Shown piece by piece: positions 1-8,856 of a stretch of DNA of 64,000 bases. This stretch comes from an uncultured Methylomonas sp. (lineage in GTDB: Bacteria; Pseudomonadota; Gammaproteobacteria; Methylococcales; Methylomonadaceae), in NCBI GenBank assembly GCA_936941155.1, contig CAKZJE010000018.1, forward strand, positions 1-64,000. Reading direction: 5' to 3'. The translations under genes were made by a program, and so were the position numbers. Below the pieces are notes generated by a model that saw only the letters and a program-made list of their open reading frames with translations, was not told the origin of the DNA and ran no database searches. How positions within the stretch are numbered: position 1 is the stretch's first letter; each line of letters starts with the position of its first letter.

Positions 1-94
1 CCAACCTACATATTTCAATATCCAATTGATATATAAACACTTTTTTAAACTAAAGATGTGTAGATAACTATGCCTTTAAAGGACTGGCAGTCGT
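1..94. repeat. Right end of a MITE-like repeat, truncated by the window edge
   Basis: This stretch is close to the reverse complement of 24645-24735 (roughly 85-90% by eye): both carry the words AACTAAAGATGTGTAGATAA and the terminal GACTGGCAGTCGT. It is therefore one half of the same inverted-repeat element described at 24645-24941; the rest lies outside the window. It ends about 40 bp before the first gene and may carry its promoter. Confidence 0.75.
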
Positions 95-135
95 TTTGTA
101 CCAAAAACTTATCCATCACTACTTAAGAGGTTGCG

Positions 136-855
136 GTGATAACAATTAAATTAACCTTAGCGATTATTGCCTTTGTTTTAAGCAGCGGGCAGATTGTTTT
201 TGAAACCTTTCAACATCACCAAACCGTTAATCCAAAACATAGTTTGATTAAAACACTGGTGTTTATACTCAGTTCGATAAGTTTGGTGTATTTGGCAAAA
301 GATATTTATCAGGATTTTGATAGCGAAAAAAACACCTCAGTTAGCACCGCGTCCATGACTAATCCTGCGGAACTGGATTATTGGCATAGTATTTATGATA
401 ATCCTTCACCTGAAAGTTATTGCGCGTATTTAGACAAATATCCACAAGGACAATTTGTGTCGTTTGCTAAACGCGGAATTCCCGGCGATTGTTTGCAAGT
501 CAAACGCGATGCGGAGGCAGAAATCAAGAAAAAAGCGGAAGCAGAGGCGTTAGTATTAAAAGAAAAACTCGATAATGAAACAAAGTTATTAGCAGAAAAA
601 AATGCCCAGTTGGAAAAAGAAGCGAAAGAAAATGCCAGTCGCATTGAGGCGTTGGAACAAGCAAAAACTGAAGCTGACTTAAAAACGCAGGCGCAACTTA
701 ATATAGAGGCTAAATTAAAAGCGGATTTGGAGTTGAAACTTAAATCCGAAACAATGCTTCCTTCTTTGGATAAAGCATTCCCAGTTGAGCCGGAAAAATC
801 CCAATCTGACAGCGAAATAAAACCGCAAACCGAATTGAACGAGCCGTTATTTTAA
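136..855 (+). CDS. Membrane-anchored coiled-coil protein with a Y-x-AYL-x-KYP-x-G-x-F motif, function unknown
   Basis: The GTG start is preceded by AAGAGG at 124-129, a good ribosome binding site. The 239-aa protein has two hydrophobic segments (about residues 4-22 and 37-55). A short motif follows (about residues 81-113: W-H-S-I, then CAYLDKYPQGQF). After it comes a long charged Ala/Glu/Lys coiled coil (about 120-205) and a Pro/Glu-rich tail. The same order, two membrane segments then the W-H-S...CAYLxKYPxGxF motif, occurs in the protein at 60219-61436, so the two are probably distant paralogues. Motifs of this kind are seen next to caspase-like or TPR domains in other gammaproteobacteria; neither is visible here. 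No function is assigned. Confidence 0.7.
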   Translation: MITIKLTLAIIAFVLSSGQIVFETFQHHQTVNPKHSLIKTLVFILSSISLVYLAKDIYQDFDSEKNTSVSTASMTNPAELDYWHSIYDNPSPESYCAYLDKYPQGQFVSFAKRGIPGDCLQVKRDAEAEIKKKAEAEALVLKEKLDNETKLLAEKNAQLEKEAKENASRIEALEQAKTEADLKTQAQLNIEAKLKADLELKLKSETMLPSLDKAFPVEPEKSQSDSEIKPQTELNEPLF

Positions 856-886
856 AAACCATTTTTCTCAACATCAGGCTTTGGTC

Positions 887-986
887 AAAAATAACTTCCC
901 TGAATCCCTGTTGAGGCAATTTTAACCGCTCTGGGCGGATGAATTCGCCTCTACATAAGCATTAGAAAAATCGGGAAGTTATTTTT
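887..986. repeat. ~100-bp inverted-repeat element
   Basis: AAAAATAACTTCCC (887-900) and GGGAAGTTATTTTT (973-986) are perfect 14-bp inverted ends around a GC-richer centre. A related half (TTAAAAATAATTCCCGATTT) lies near 50745-50765 beside another repeat. It sits between two + strand genes; it may act as a terminator, but that is not shown. Confidence 0.6.
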
Positions 987-1084
987 AGCCATGTCCTGAA
1001 CGGTAACTACTTTGCTCATACTGTTTAAGTAGTGCTTATGCTAAACTTGCCCAACAACCACTAGATTTTCCCATAAGACTCAAT

Positions 1085-2944
1085 ATGTCTCATCCATCGT
1101 TATTGAACACTATTATTTTAGATAATATTTCTGATGCAATTGTTACGATTGATGCGAAAGGCATTATTCACACCATGAATAGCACCGTAGAAGACATGTT
1201 CGGCTATTCCACCTCTGAATTGATTGGCGCAAATGTCAATATTCTAATGAACGCGCCGTACCATGAATTGCACGACAGCTATATCAGCAATTATTTAAGG
1301 ACAGGACAAACCAAAGTCATTGGGCAATCACGCGAACTAGAAGCGCAACGTAAAAATGGCGAAATTTTTGAAATTGAATTATTTGTCCATGACATTGGCG
1401 TAGACGAAGAACATCGTTTTTTAGGGATTATTCGCGATATTTCTGAACGCAAACACATGGATAGAGTCAAGTCTGAATTTGTGTCTACGGTAAGCCATGA
1501 ATTACGCACCCCTTTAACCTCGATTAAAGGCGCGTTAGGGATGATTAACAGCGGCGTTTTAGGTGTGCTGCCCGATAAAGCAAAGCGGATGGTGGAGCTG
1601 GCGCATAATAATACTGAACGCTTGATTTTATTGGTAAATGATTTATTGGATATGGAAAAAATTCAAGCAGGAAAAATTGATTTAAAAATAGAAAAAGTCA
1701 ATTTAACCACGCTGGTGAAAGAATCTATTGCCATGAATCAAACTTATGCCAGCAATTTAAAAGTGAAATTGGTTTTAGAAGAGTTGCCAGCAGATTATTT
1801 TGTGGTGGCAGATTACAGCCGAATGTTGCAAGTGATGGCAAATTTAATTTCTAACGCGGCAAAATATTCGCCCGCTGATGATGTGGTGAAGATTAACGTT
1901 AGAGGCGATGAGAATGCAATTCAAGTTTCAGTCGCCGACAATGGCTTAGGAATTCCGCCGGAATATCACAGCAAAATTTTTCAAAAGTTCTCACAGCTGG
2001 ATGCCTCAGATAAGCGGCAAAAAGGCGGCACAGGTTTAGGATTAAATATCACTAAAGCCATTGTCGAGCATCACGGCGGGCGGATTGATTTTATTACGCA
2101 AGTGAATAAAGGCGCGACCTTCTTTTTTACCTTACCCGCATGGCAACCTACGCCAAATAGTGAATATGCTGCGGTAATCAAAGCCGATTCAGACTCCTTT
2201 CTGCCACGAAAAAATACCGCAGGGCATGTGTTAGTTTTAGAAGATGAGCCGGATATTGCCAAATTATTGGCATTAATGCTGGAGCAACAAAACTTTTCAG
2301 TCACCACCTGTGGCACGGCAAAACAAGCAAAACAGCTGTTAGCAACGCAAAAATTTAGTTTGATGACTGTCGATATTCGCCTGCCAGATCAAGATGGCTT
2401 ATCGTTAGTTCGTGAGCTAAGAGGAAATCCTGATACACACCAATTGCCGATTATTATTGTTTCTGCTGAAGCAGGATTAGCGCAAAGAAATAATGTGACC
2501 GCAGGTTTGCGGGTGATTGATTGGATAGAAAAACCAATTGACCAGCAGCGTTTATTAAACAGCGTTCATTCATCACTCAAAATCAGAGATAGACCTTCTA
2601 AGGTTCTCTATGTGGAAGATGATGCCGATTTAACGCAAATGATGGAAACTTTGTTGGGCGATACTATGACAGTTGTTTCGGCTGATACGCTGTGTAAAGC
2701 GAAACGCTTGTTAAAAGAAGAGAATTTTGATTTGGTGATTCTTGATGTGGGCTTGCCTGATGGCACAGGCTTGGAAATTCTACCTTTGCTCAAAGAACAA
2801 TTATCGCTGATTCCGGTGATTATTTTTTCAGGTGAAAATATTACCGCAGAAGTTGTGAATCGCGTTGATGCGGCACTTATCAAATCGCAAGTTAATAATG
2901 ATGAATTGGTCAAAACGATCAAAAAACTTCTTAAGGCACTTTAA
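1085..2944 (+). CDS. Hybrid sensor histidine kinase, PAS-HisKA-HATPase-REC-REC
   Basis: This is a cytoplasmic two-component kinase of 619 aa with no membrane segment. An N-terminal PAS domain (about 8-125) looks FixL-like: it has HDSY with His63 where FixL carries its haem ligand, and a downstream R83, so haem-based oxygen sensing is possible but unproven. The dimerisation domain carries the phosphoacceptor His138 in SHELRTPL. The ATPase domain has the N box (NLISNAAKYS), DNGLGIP and GTGLGLNI. Two receiver domains follow, with phosphoacceptors Asp430 and Asp554. It is followed after 2 nt by a CheY-like regulator and then a second hybrid kinase with an Hpt domain, so the three genes probably form one phosphorelay. 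No DNA-binding output domain is present. Confidence 0.93.
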   Translation: MSHPSLLNTIILDNISDAIVTIDAKGIIHTMNSTVEDMFGYSTSELIGANVNILMNAPYHELHDSYISNYLRTGQTKVIGQSRELEAQRKNGEIFEIELFVHDIGVDEEHRFLGIIRDISERKHMDRVKSEFVSTVSHELRTPLTSIKGALGMINSGVLGVLPDKAKRMVELAHNNTERLILLVNDLLDMEKIQAGKIDLKIEKVNLTTLVKESIAMNQTYASNLKVKLVLEELPADYFVVADYSRMLQVMANLISNAAKYSPADDVVKINVRGDENAIQVSVADNGLGIPPEYHSKIFQKFSQLDASDKRQKGGTGLGLNITKAIVEHHGGRIDFITQVNKGATFFFTLPAWQPTPNSEYAAVIKADSDSFLPRKNTAGHVLVLEDEPDIAKLLALMLEQQNFSVTTCGTAKQAKQLLATQKFSLMTVDIRLPDQDGLSLVRELRGNPDTHQLPIIIVSAEAGLAQRNNVTAGLRVIDWIEKPIDQQRLLNSVHSSLKIRDRPSKVLYVEDDADLTQMMETLLGDTMTVVSADTLCKAKRLLKEENFDLVILDVGLPDGTGLEILPLLKEQLSLIPVIIFSGENITAEVVNRVDAALIKSQVNNDELVKTIKKLLKAL

Positions 2945-2946
2945 AA

Positions 2947-3342
2947 ATGACCTCAACTCCCTTAACAAAAATTTTATATGCGGAAGATGAAGATGATATT
3001 CGGGAAATCGCCGTTTTAGCGATAGAAACCATTGGTGGTTTTGAAATAGCAACCTGTAGCAGTGGCGGTGAGGTGCTGGCATTGGCACAACAATTTCAGC
3101 CGCAAATAATTTTGCTGGATGTGATGATGCCGATTATGGACGGCCCTACAACACTGCTGGCCTTAAAAGAACATCCGCAGTTGCAGCATATTCCGGTGGT
3201 GTTTTTAACTGCAAAAATTATGAATGATGAAATTAATCGTTTTAAAAACATGGGCGCGATTGATGTGATTGCCAAGCCGTTTGACGCGATGACGTTGTCT
3301 GCGCAAATTCAAACTATTTGGAACAATCATCATGGCGAATAA
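2947..3342 (+). CDS. Single-domain CheY-like response regulator
   Basis: The 131 aa form one receiver domain and nothing else. The acidic pocket (EDEDD, residues 13-17), phosphoacceptor Asp58 in LLDVMMP, Thr88 and Lys110 (IAKPF) are all present, so it should be phosphorylatable. It starts 2 nt after the upstream hybrid kinase and its 3' end overlaps the start of the next kinase by 11 nt, pointing to one transcript and translational coupling. It probably shuttles phosphate between the two kinases or acts by protein binding; the target is not evident from the sequence. Confidence 0.93.
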   Translation: MTSTPLTKILYAEDEDDIREIAVLAIETIGGFEIATCSSGGEVLALAQQFQPQIILLDVMMPIMDGPTTLLALKEHPQLQHIPVVFLTAKIMNDEINRFKNMGAIDVIAKPFDAMTLSAQIQTIWNNHHGE

Positions 3343-6004
3343 TTTGGAAGCCACCTTAAAACGCATGGATGAATTGCAAATTGCGTTTATTGCGAAATTA
3401 GGTAATAAAATCAAGGAACTCAGTCGTTTGATTTTGCAATTAGACGGCAGCAGTTCGGCACAAGAACCGCATAATCAACAACTTTTAGAAAAAATCCACA
3501 GTTTATCGCACACGCTGGCAGGTTCTGCCGGCACGTTTAAGCACACCACCGTTTATCACAAAGCCAAAGCCATTGAAAATTTAAGCAACGATCTGCTTTT
3601 CAAGCAAACCAGTGCGCCAAAAAACTGGCATCGCTTGTTGCTAGAGTTTATTGTCAGTTTACGCAGTGATGTACAAGTCAGTGGTCGCCCTACCGTTGTA
3701 GAAAGTTTTTCTGCCTTTCAATCTGAAGAACAGCAGCTCTATCAACTGGGCGAATCGCATTCTTCTGTGATTGTGGTTGATGATGATGAATTGCTGGTTA
3801 GTTTGATTAAAGAACAAGCGAAACATTTTCAATATAACGTGATTCCTTTATTAACTACCGAAAATTTAGAAGATGCCATTGATCAATATCAACCTGCCGC
3901 TATTTTAATGGACGTGGTTTTTCCTGATGCCATACATTCTGGCATTGAAATTATTAATCAATTAAAAGCAAAAAATAAAATTCACTGCCCTGTGGTGTTT
4001 ATGTCTAATCGCTGCGATGTGGCAGTCAGATTGGATGCCTTACGCGCGGGCAGCAATGCGTATATTGTAAAACCGATAGATATTTTGGAATTAGTGCGGG
4101 TTTTAGACCGTTTAACGCAAAAATTAGCGAAAAAGAAATCACGGATTTTGATTGTGGATGATGATCCGTTTACAACCGATTTTTATGAAGCGGCACTCAA
4201 TAACAACGGTTTTATTTGCGAATCCATCTTAAATCCAATGGACGTAATCAACAAAGCCTTAAGTTTTTGTCCTGATGCGATTTTATTAGACATTAATATG
4301 CCCGGTTGCAATGGTTTTGAATTAGCAGAAATTATTCGCCAAGATGACAGTTTTTCTCATATTCCCTTGTTGTTTTTAACTTCGGTTAATACTCGCGAAC
4401 AAGAAATTCATGCAGTTGAATCCGGTGGCGATGATTTTCTGGATAAAAATACGCAACTTTCGACATTGATAGCGATTATTAAAGGTCATGTGCAACGCTA
4501 TAAAGAATTAGATTCGGTTTTAACACGATTAAAACGTGATGAAGTACGGTTTCGTTCTGTCACTAGCTCCAGTACTGATGCGATTATTAGCACGGATGAA
4601 AAAGGGCGGATTGTGTTTTGGAATGAAGGTGCGGAAAATATTTTTGGTTTTAGTGCCTTAGAAACCATTGGGCAAAATTTGGATTTTATTATTCCAACGG
4701 AAGAGTGGGAACAGCACGCGAAAGGTTTTGAAAATTTACTGGCAAATAAAACGTGGCAGCAATCGAATAAACAGTGCATTGAGCGAACAGCCGTCACTAA
4801 ACAGAAAAATCGCATTGAGGTTGAATTAACTTACACAGAATGGCTGTGTGTGACAGAAAAATTTTATACTGCGATTATCCGAGACGTTACCGATAGAAAA
4901 TTGATTGAACAAGAACTGAGCAACAAAGAAGCGTATTTAAACGCGATTGTAAGTAGCTCTGGCGAAGCCATTATCACCATGAGTCATGAAGGCATTATAG
5001 AAACTGCCAATCCTAGCGCGAGGCATTTATTTGGCTATCAATTTGATGAGTTGCTTGGCAAAAATATGTCTATTTTGTACGCACCAGCGGTAGAACAGCA
5101 CCACCACTCGCCCTTGTTAGAGCAAGCCGCTTTTAACACAGCGCAGATGATAGAGCTAACTGGTATGCACAAAGACGGCAGCTTGTTGACTTTGGAAATG
5201 AATATTTCCCCGATGATGATTGCTGGACAGCGCAAATTTGTGGGGATTTTGCGTGATATTTCCGAGCGCAAAAAATTTATTAAGCAATTATGGCTGGCAA
5301 AAAATGGCGCAGAGGCTGCAAGTCAGGCGAAAAGCGAATTTTTATCGAATATGAGCCATGAGTTGCGCACGCCACTGAATGCCATTTTAGGCTTTACGCA
5401 ATTATTGCAAACTGATACGGATTATCCGCTCAGTGCTGAGCAGATGGATTCACTTAATCATATTTATCAAGGCGGAGTTCAGTTGTTAAGCTTGATAGAG
5501 GAGATTTTGAATTTAGCGAATATTGAATCAGGTGTTTTAGATGTCATCAGTGAAAAAATTGCTTTAGTGCCGTTTCTTAATAAAGTTATTAAGCAGATGT
5601 TGCCGCAAATTGCAGAGGCTGGGCTGAGTATTAATGACTTAACTGATGAAAATCAAATAGTTGTTGAGGCTGATAAAACCAAGCTACGTCACGCGATTGA
5701 GCATTTATTATCCAATGCGATTAAATACAATCAGTCGGGGGGCAGTATTCAAGTAGATTTGATTGCTTTAGAGCAAAAAATTCGCTTGGCTATTACAGAC
5801 ACAGGCAAAGGTATTCCAGAACATTTGCTGCCGCAGTTATTTGAGCCATTTGCCCGTTTAAATGCAAATATTGATGTCACTGAAGGGGCTGGAATTGGTT
5901 TGGCTTTGACTAAAAAACTCATCGAGATGATGAATGGAAAAGTGGGGGTGACAAGTCAAGTCAACAAAGGGACAACTTTTTGGATTGAGTTGGAGCGGAT
6001 ATAG
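3332..6004 (+). CDS. Multidomain hybrid kinase, Hpt-REC-REC-PAS-PAS-HisKA-HATPase
   Basis: The 890-aa cytoplasmic protein has an unusual inverted order. An Hpt phosphotransfer domain comes first (His60 in SHTLAGSAGTF), then two receivers (Asp194 and Asp320), two PAS domains (about 405-520 and 532-650), and last a HisKA (His676 in SHELRTPLN) and ATPase domain (LLSNAIKYN, DTGKGIP, GAGIGLAL). All phosphotransfer residues needed for a complete His-Asp-His relay are visible in the one chain. In the first receiver the residue after the Asp is VVFP rather than the usual xMP, a small departure. It is the last gene of the three-gene cluster and faces the OmpR-type regulator gene convergently. Confidence 0.93.
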   Translation: MANNLEATLKRMDELQIAFIAKLGNKIKELSRLILQLDGSSSAQEPHNQQLLEKIHSLSHTLAGSAGTFKHTTVYHKAKAIENLSNDLLFKQTSAPKNWHRLLLEFIVSLRSDVQVSGRPTVVESFSAFQSEEQQLYQLGESHSSVIVVDDDELLVSLIKEQAKHFQYNVIPLLTTENLEDAIDQYQPAAILMDVVFPDAIHSGIEIINQLKAKNKIHCPVVFMSNRCDVAVRLDALRAGSNAYIVKPIDILELVRVLDRLTQKLAKKKSRILIVDDDPFTTDFYEAALNNNGFICESILNPMDVINKALSFCPDAILLDINMPGCNGFELAEIIRQDDSFSHIPLLFLTSVNTREQEIHAVESGGDDFLDKNTQLSTLIAIIKGHVQRYKELDSVLTRLKRDEVRFRSVTSSSTDAIISTDEKGRIVFWNEGAENIFGFSALETIGQNLDFIIPTEEWEQHAKGFENLLANKTWQQSNKQCIERTAVTKQKNRIEVELTYTEWLCVTEKFYTAIIRDVTDRKLIEQELSNKEAYLNAIVSSSGEAIITMSHEGIIETANPSARHLFGYQFDELLGKNMSILYAPAVEQHHHSPLLEQAAFNTAQMIELTGMHKDGSLLTLEMNISPMMIAGQRKFVGILRDISERKKFIKQLWLAKNGAEAASQAKSEFLSNMSHELRTPLNAILGFTQLLQTDTDYPLSAEQMDSLNHIYQGGVQLLSLIEEILNLANIESGVLDVISEKIALVPFLNKVIKQMLPQIAEAGLSINDLTDENQIVVEADKTKLRHAIEHLLSNAIKYNQSGGSIQVDLIALEQKIRLAITDTGKGIPEHLLPQLFEPFARLNANIDVTEGAGIGLALTKKLIEMMNGKVGVTSQVNKGTTFWIELERI

Positions 6005-6030
6005 CTAACGCATAATGAAATGATAGCGTT

Positions 6031-6090
6031 AGTGGTGAGCCTGTCGAACCACGTTCAGCCTTTCAACAAGCTCAGGGTGAAAGGCTCTAT
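6031..6090. repeat. Short dispersed-type repeat with inverted parts
   Basis: The text GAGCCTGTCGAACCACG, then GTTCAGCCTTTCAACAAGCT and GGTGAAAGGCTC, resembles the CAAGCTCAGG/GGCTGAAC class of dispersed repeats common in bacterial genomes. AGCCTTTCA and TGAAAGGCT can pair across AcaagctcagggT. It fills the convergent gap between the kinase and the response regulator and may help terminate both. Confidence 0.45.
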
Positions 6091-6107
6091 ATCAATGCTT
6101 AATAAAT

Positions 6108-6779
6108 TTACTCATTAGGAATTCGATAACCGCGTCCACGCAAGGTTTCTATCGGTTTCGTAACGCCATTCGGGTCTATTTTCTTTCTTAAACGTCCAAT
6201 AAAAACTTCAATCACATTGCTATCGCGATCAAAATCTTCTGCATAAATATGTTCAGTTAAAACAGTTTTGGAAATTACCTCGCCTTTGCGAAACATCAAA
6301 TATTCCAATACTTTATATTCAAAAGCAGTTAATTCCACCAAATTGCCATCGACGCGCACATCTTGCCCTAGTGTATCAACTTTAATATTGGCATAACTTA
6401 AAATCGGCTGCGCATTGCCTGTTGAGCGGCGAATCAAAGCATTAATCCGCGCTTCCAATTCTTCATAATGAAACGGCTTAGGCAAATAATCATCTGCACC
6501 GGCTTCTAAACCTTCCACTTTATCCTGCCAGCGACTGCGTGCAGTAAGCAATAAAATCGGTGTGTTAATGTTTTGTTGCCGCAAACGCTTAATTAATTCA
6601 ATTCCTGAAAAATCCGGCAAACCAATATCTACAATCGCAACATCAATAGGGTATTCTTTGGCGAGATAACAACCATCACTACCATTGTGAGCGGTGTCAA
6701 CTGCAAAGCCTTTATCTTGAAAAAAACGTTGGATTTGTTGGGCTAAGATTTTTTCATCTTCAACGACTAAAATACGCAT
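6108..6779 (-). CDS. OmpR/PhoP-family response regulator
   Basis: From the ATG at 6779 the protein is 223 aa, starting MRILVVEDEK; upstream in-frame codons lack the receiver consensus, so this start is preferred. The receiver has Asp51-region motif VDIGLP, Thr in LLLTAR and Lys in PKPF. The C-terminal winged helix ends in the typical RLRKKIDPNG ... TLRGRGYRI. It binds DNA and regulates transcription. The preceding gene on the same strand encodes a PepSY protein, a common arrangement in which a sensor kinase completes the set. No cognate kinase is adjacent here, so the partner must be elsewhere or be one of the nearby hybrid kinases. Confidence 0.93.
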   Translation of the reverse strand: MRILVVEDEKILAQQIQRFFQDKGFAVDTAHNGSDGCYLAKEYPIDVAIVDIGLPDFSGIELIKRLRQQNINTPILLLTARSRWQDKVEGLEAGADDYLPKPFHYEELEARINALIRRSTGNAQPILSYANIKVDTLGQDVRVDGNLVELTAFEYKVLEYLMFRKGEVISKTVLTEHIYAEDFDRDSNVIEVFIGRLRKKIDPNGVTKPIETLRGRGYRIPNE

Positions 6780-6780
6780 G

Positions 6781-7107
6781 TTATTTCTTTTGTTTGTCCA
6801 GAGTTTTGCCTGTGACAGCATCAATTTTAATATGCTGAATATGACCTGTTGCGGTTAAAATTTTGATGACATGAATTTTTTTACCCGATATTAGTTCAGT
6901 TTTTGCCGCTAATACTTTGTTTTTGGTATCGAGCATTATCTGTTTTGTTGCCTCATCCAACGTGACAGGATGATATTCTTCTGTGCTGGGCACTGGCAGC
7001 GTCGTTTCTTTAGTAGAAGCTGCCGGAGCTTTTTCCTCTGCATAGACACAACTGATATTTAAAATTAATACGACTAATACACGGGCTGCTTTGAGGAAAA
7101 AGCTCAT
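6781..7107 (-). CDS. PepSY-domain periplasmic protein
   Basis: The ATG at 7107 gives 108 aa starting MSFFLKAARVLVV, a signal peptide ending near CVYAEE. An in-frame TTG 12 nt upstream is a less likely start. The mature part has a Pro/Thr linker and then one PepSY-like module (about residues 50-105), with LDEATKQ and the closing IKIDAVTGKTL. PepSY modules are small periplasmic or membrane-facing domains often found beside two-component systems. It lies 1 nt upstream of the response regulator gene and is surely cotranscribed with it. Confidence 0.8.
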   Translation of the reverse strand: MSFFLKAARVLVVLILNISCVYAEEKAPAASTKETTLPVPSTEEYHPVTLDEATKQIMLDTKNKVLAAKTELISGKKIHVIKILTATGHIQHIKIDAVTGKTLDKQKK

Positions 7108-7213
7108 TATCTGATCCAAAACTTAAATAAACGAAAATAAGAAATTCCTTGCGCGGAAAGTCAACATTAATACTATATATAGCTTGCGACTGAATTTAAA
7201 CTGAATAGACTAT

Positions 7214-8188
7214 TTATCGTAAGGTAATGTTTTGAAAGGCACTACTAAAGGCATGACCAAAAGACGCGCCTAATTTGCCTGCCAATTTATCCAACAATTG
7301 TTCTTGTGGGGTAAAATCAATCGTGTCTTCTGTGCCAATCACATCACGCGCCACACTATCGACTGTACCAAAGCCATCCGCTAAGCCTAGTTTAACGCCT
7401 TCTGCACCTGTCCAAACCAATCCTGAAAACGTATCTTTGGTTTCAATCAAGCGTTTACCGCGTCCGGCTTTTACCGCATCAATAAATTGTTGATGCACAC
7501 CATTGAGCAACGACTGCATATAAACATTTTCATCTTCTTTGGCTGGCGAAAAAGGATCTAGCATTGCTTTATGTGCGCCTGCGGTTAAAAGCCTGCGTTC
7601 TACGCCCACTTTTTTAATCACATCAACAAAACCAAAACCGTTCATAATCACACCGATAGAGCCGATCAAACTGGCTTGATTGACAAAAATCTTGTCGCTA
7701 GCAGAGGCAATGTAATATCCGCCAGAGGCGCAAATATCACTAACTACTGCATAAATTGGCAATTGTGGATGCTGCTTTTTTATGCGTCTAATTTCGTCAT
7801 ACACATAAGCCGATTGCACAGGGCTGCCCCCTGGCGAATTGATTTTTAAAATAATGCCTTTGGTTTGTTCATCTTTTACAGCATCGCGCATTCCTTCAAT
7901 AATCGTATCAGCATTTGCTTCTTCGTTTTCAGCAATCATGCCTTGTATATTGACGATCGCAGTATGCGGTTTGCTGTTGTCAGACATGCCGTCTTTAAAA
8001 TGCGGATAAGACATCATCACAAAAATGCCAATTAAATAAGCAAACATACAAAGTTTGAAAAAATTACCCCAGCGTCTGGCTTTTTGCTGTTCTGTTAAAG
8101 CGGCGAACGCTAATTTTTCAATCATTTCACGCTCCCAACCTGTAGGGTTAGGTTGTTCTATAGTGGGCTGTTGTTCTTTCGTTTCCAT
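7214..8188 (-). CDS. sppA: Signal peptide peptidase SppA, short (36 kDa) type
   Basis: This S49-family serine protease is membrane-anchored and degrades leftover signal peptides. The 324-aa chain has one membrane segment (about 43-61). The nucleophile is Ser155 in ASGGYYIA and the general base Lys207 in GAHKAMLDPFSP, the Ser-Lys dyad typical of the family. INSPGGSP (about 116-123) forms the oxyanion region. Its length fits the short single-domain form rather than the double-length E. coli SppA. It lies 6 nt downstream of the HAD phosphatase gene in the rluC-HAD-sppA order seen in other gammaproteobacteria. Confidence 0.93.
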   Translation of the reverse strand: METKEQQPTIEQPNPTGWEREMIEKLAFAALTEQQKARRWGNFFKLCMFAYLIGIFVMMSYPHFKDGMSDNSKPHTAIVNIQGMIAENEEANADTIIEGMRDAVKDEQTKGIILKINSPGGSPVQSAYVYDEIRRIKKQHPQLPIYAVVSDICASGGYYIASASDKIFVNQASLIGSIGVIMNGFGFVDVIKKVGVERRLLTAGAHKAMLDPFSPAKEDENVYMQSLLNGVHQQFIDAVKAGRGKRLIETKDTFSGLVWTGAEGVKLGLADGFGTVDSVARDVIGTEDTIDFTPQEQLLDKLAGKLGASFGHAFSSAFQNITLR

Positions 8189-8194
8189 TATTTT

Positions 8195-8848
8195 TTAACC
8201 TGTGATTAATTCAAGTAAATCAGTCGTTTGTTCTATACAAAACAAAGGCTGATACTGTTGTAAAATTTCTGCTGAGTGCGCCCCGCAGGTCACACCAATT
8301 GAAGATATTTGGGCATTTTGTGCCATTTGCAAATCGTGCACGGAGTCGCCAATCATTAAAGTGCGTTCAGGGCTGATGCCAGTATGCTGCATGATTTGCT
8401 CTAGCATTAAAGGATGCGGCTTAGAAGCTGTTTCGTCTGCACAGCGGGTGATGCAAAAAAAATCACCGATGCCTGTGCCATGCAATACTTTGTCTAAACC
8501 TGAGCGGGTTTTGCCAGTCGCTACCGCTAATTGATAACCCTGTTGTTTTAGCTCTACTAACATTTCTTCCACACCACTAAATAAATCGCTGGCGGTGGTT
8601 TGTTTGGAAAAAAATAGTTCGCTGTAATGTGAAATCATTTGTTTTTGAATAGCCGCGTCTACATTGGGAAACAAGGTATTCATTGCCTCTTGAATGCTTA
8701 AGCCAATAATATCTTTTGCAGCTTGTGCGGAAGGGATAGCGCAATCGCATTTTTTTGCGGCGGTTTGCACACAATGAACAATCCAATCTATGGAATCGAC
8801 CAGCGTGCCATCCCAGTCAAAAATAAGTAAATCAAAACGATCTTTCAT
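8195..8848 (-). CDS. HAD-superfamily hydrolase, phosphoglycolate phosphatase-like
   Basis: The 217-aa protein has HAD motif I DWDGTLVDS (Asp11 nucleophile, Asp13 acid/base), motif II Thr in VATGKTR, motif III Lys in SKPHP and motif IV IGDSVHDLQMA. A helical cap sits between motifs I and II, as in Gph-like phosphatases. Its place between rluC and sppA is a conserved neighbourhood; its physiological substrate is not established. It starts 8 nt after rluC ends, so cotranscription is expected. Confidence 0.88.
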   Translation of the reverse strand: MKDRFDLLIFDWDGTLVDSIDWIVHCVQTAAKKCDCAIPSAQAAKDIIGLSIQEAMNTLFPNVDAAIQKQMISHYSELFFSKQTTASDLFSGVEEMLVELKQQGYQLAVATGKTRSGLDKVLHGTGIGDFFCITRCADETASKPHPLMLEQIMQHTGISPERTLMIGDSVHDLQMAQNAQISSIGVTCGAHSAEILQQYQPLFCIEQTTDLLELITG

Positions 8849-8856
8849 CTTTTAAA

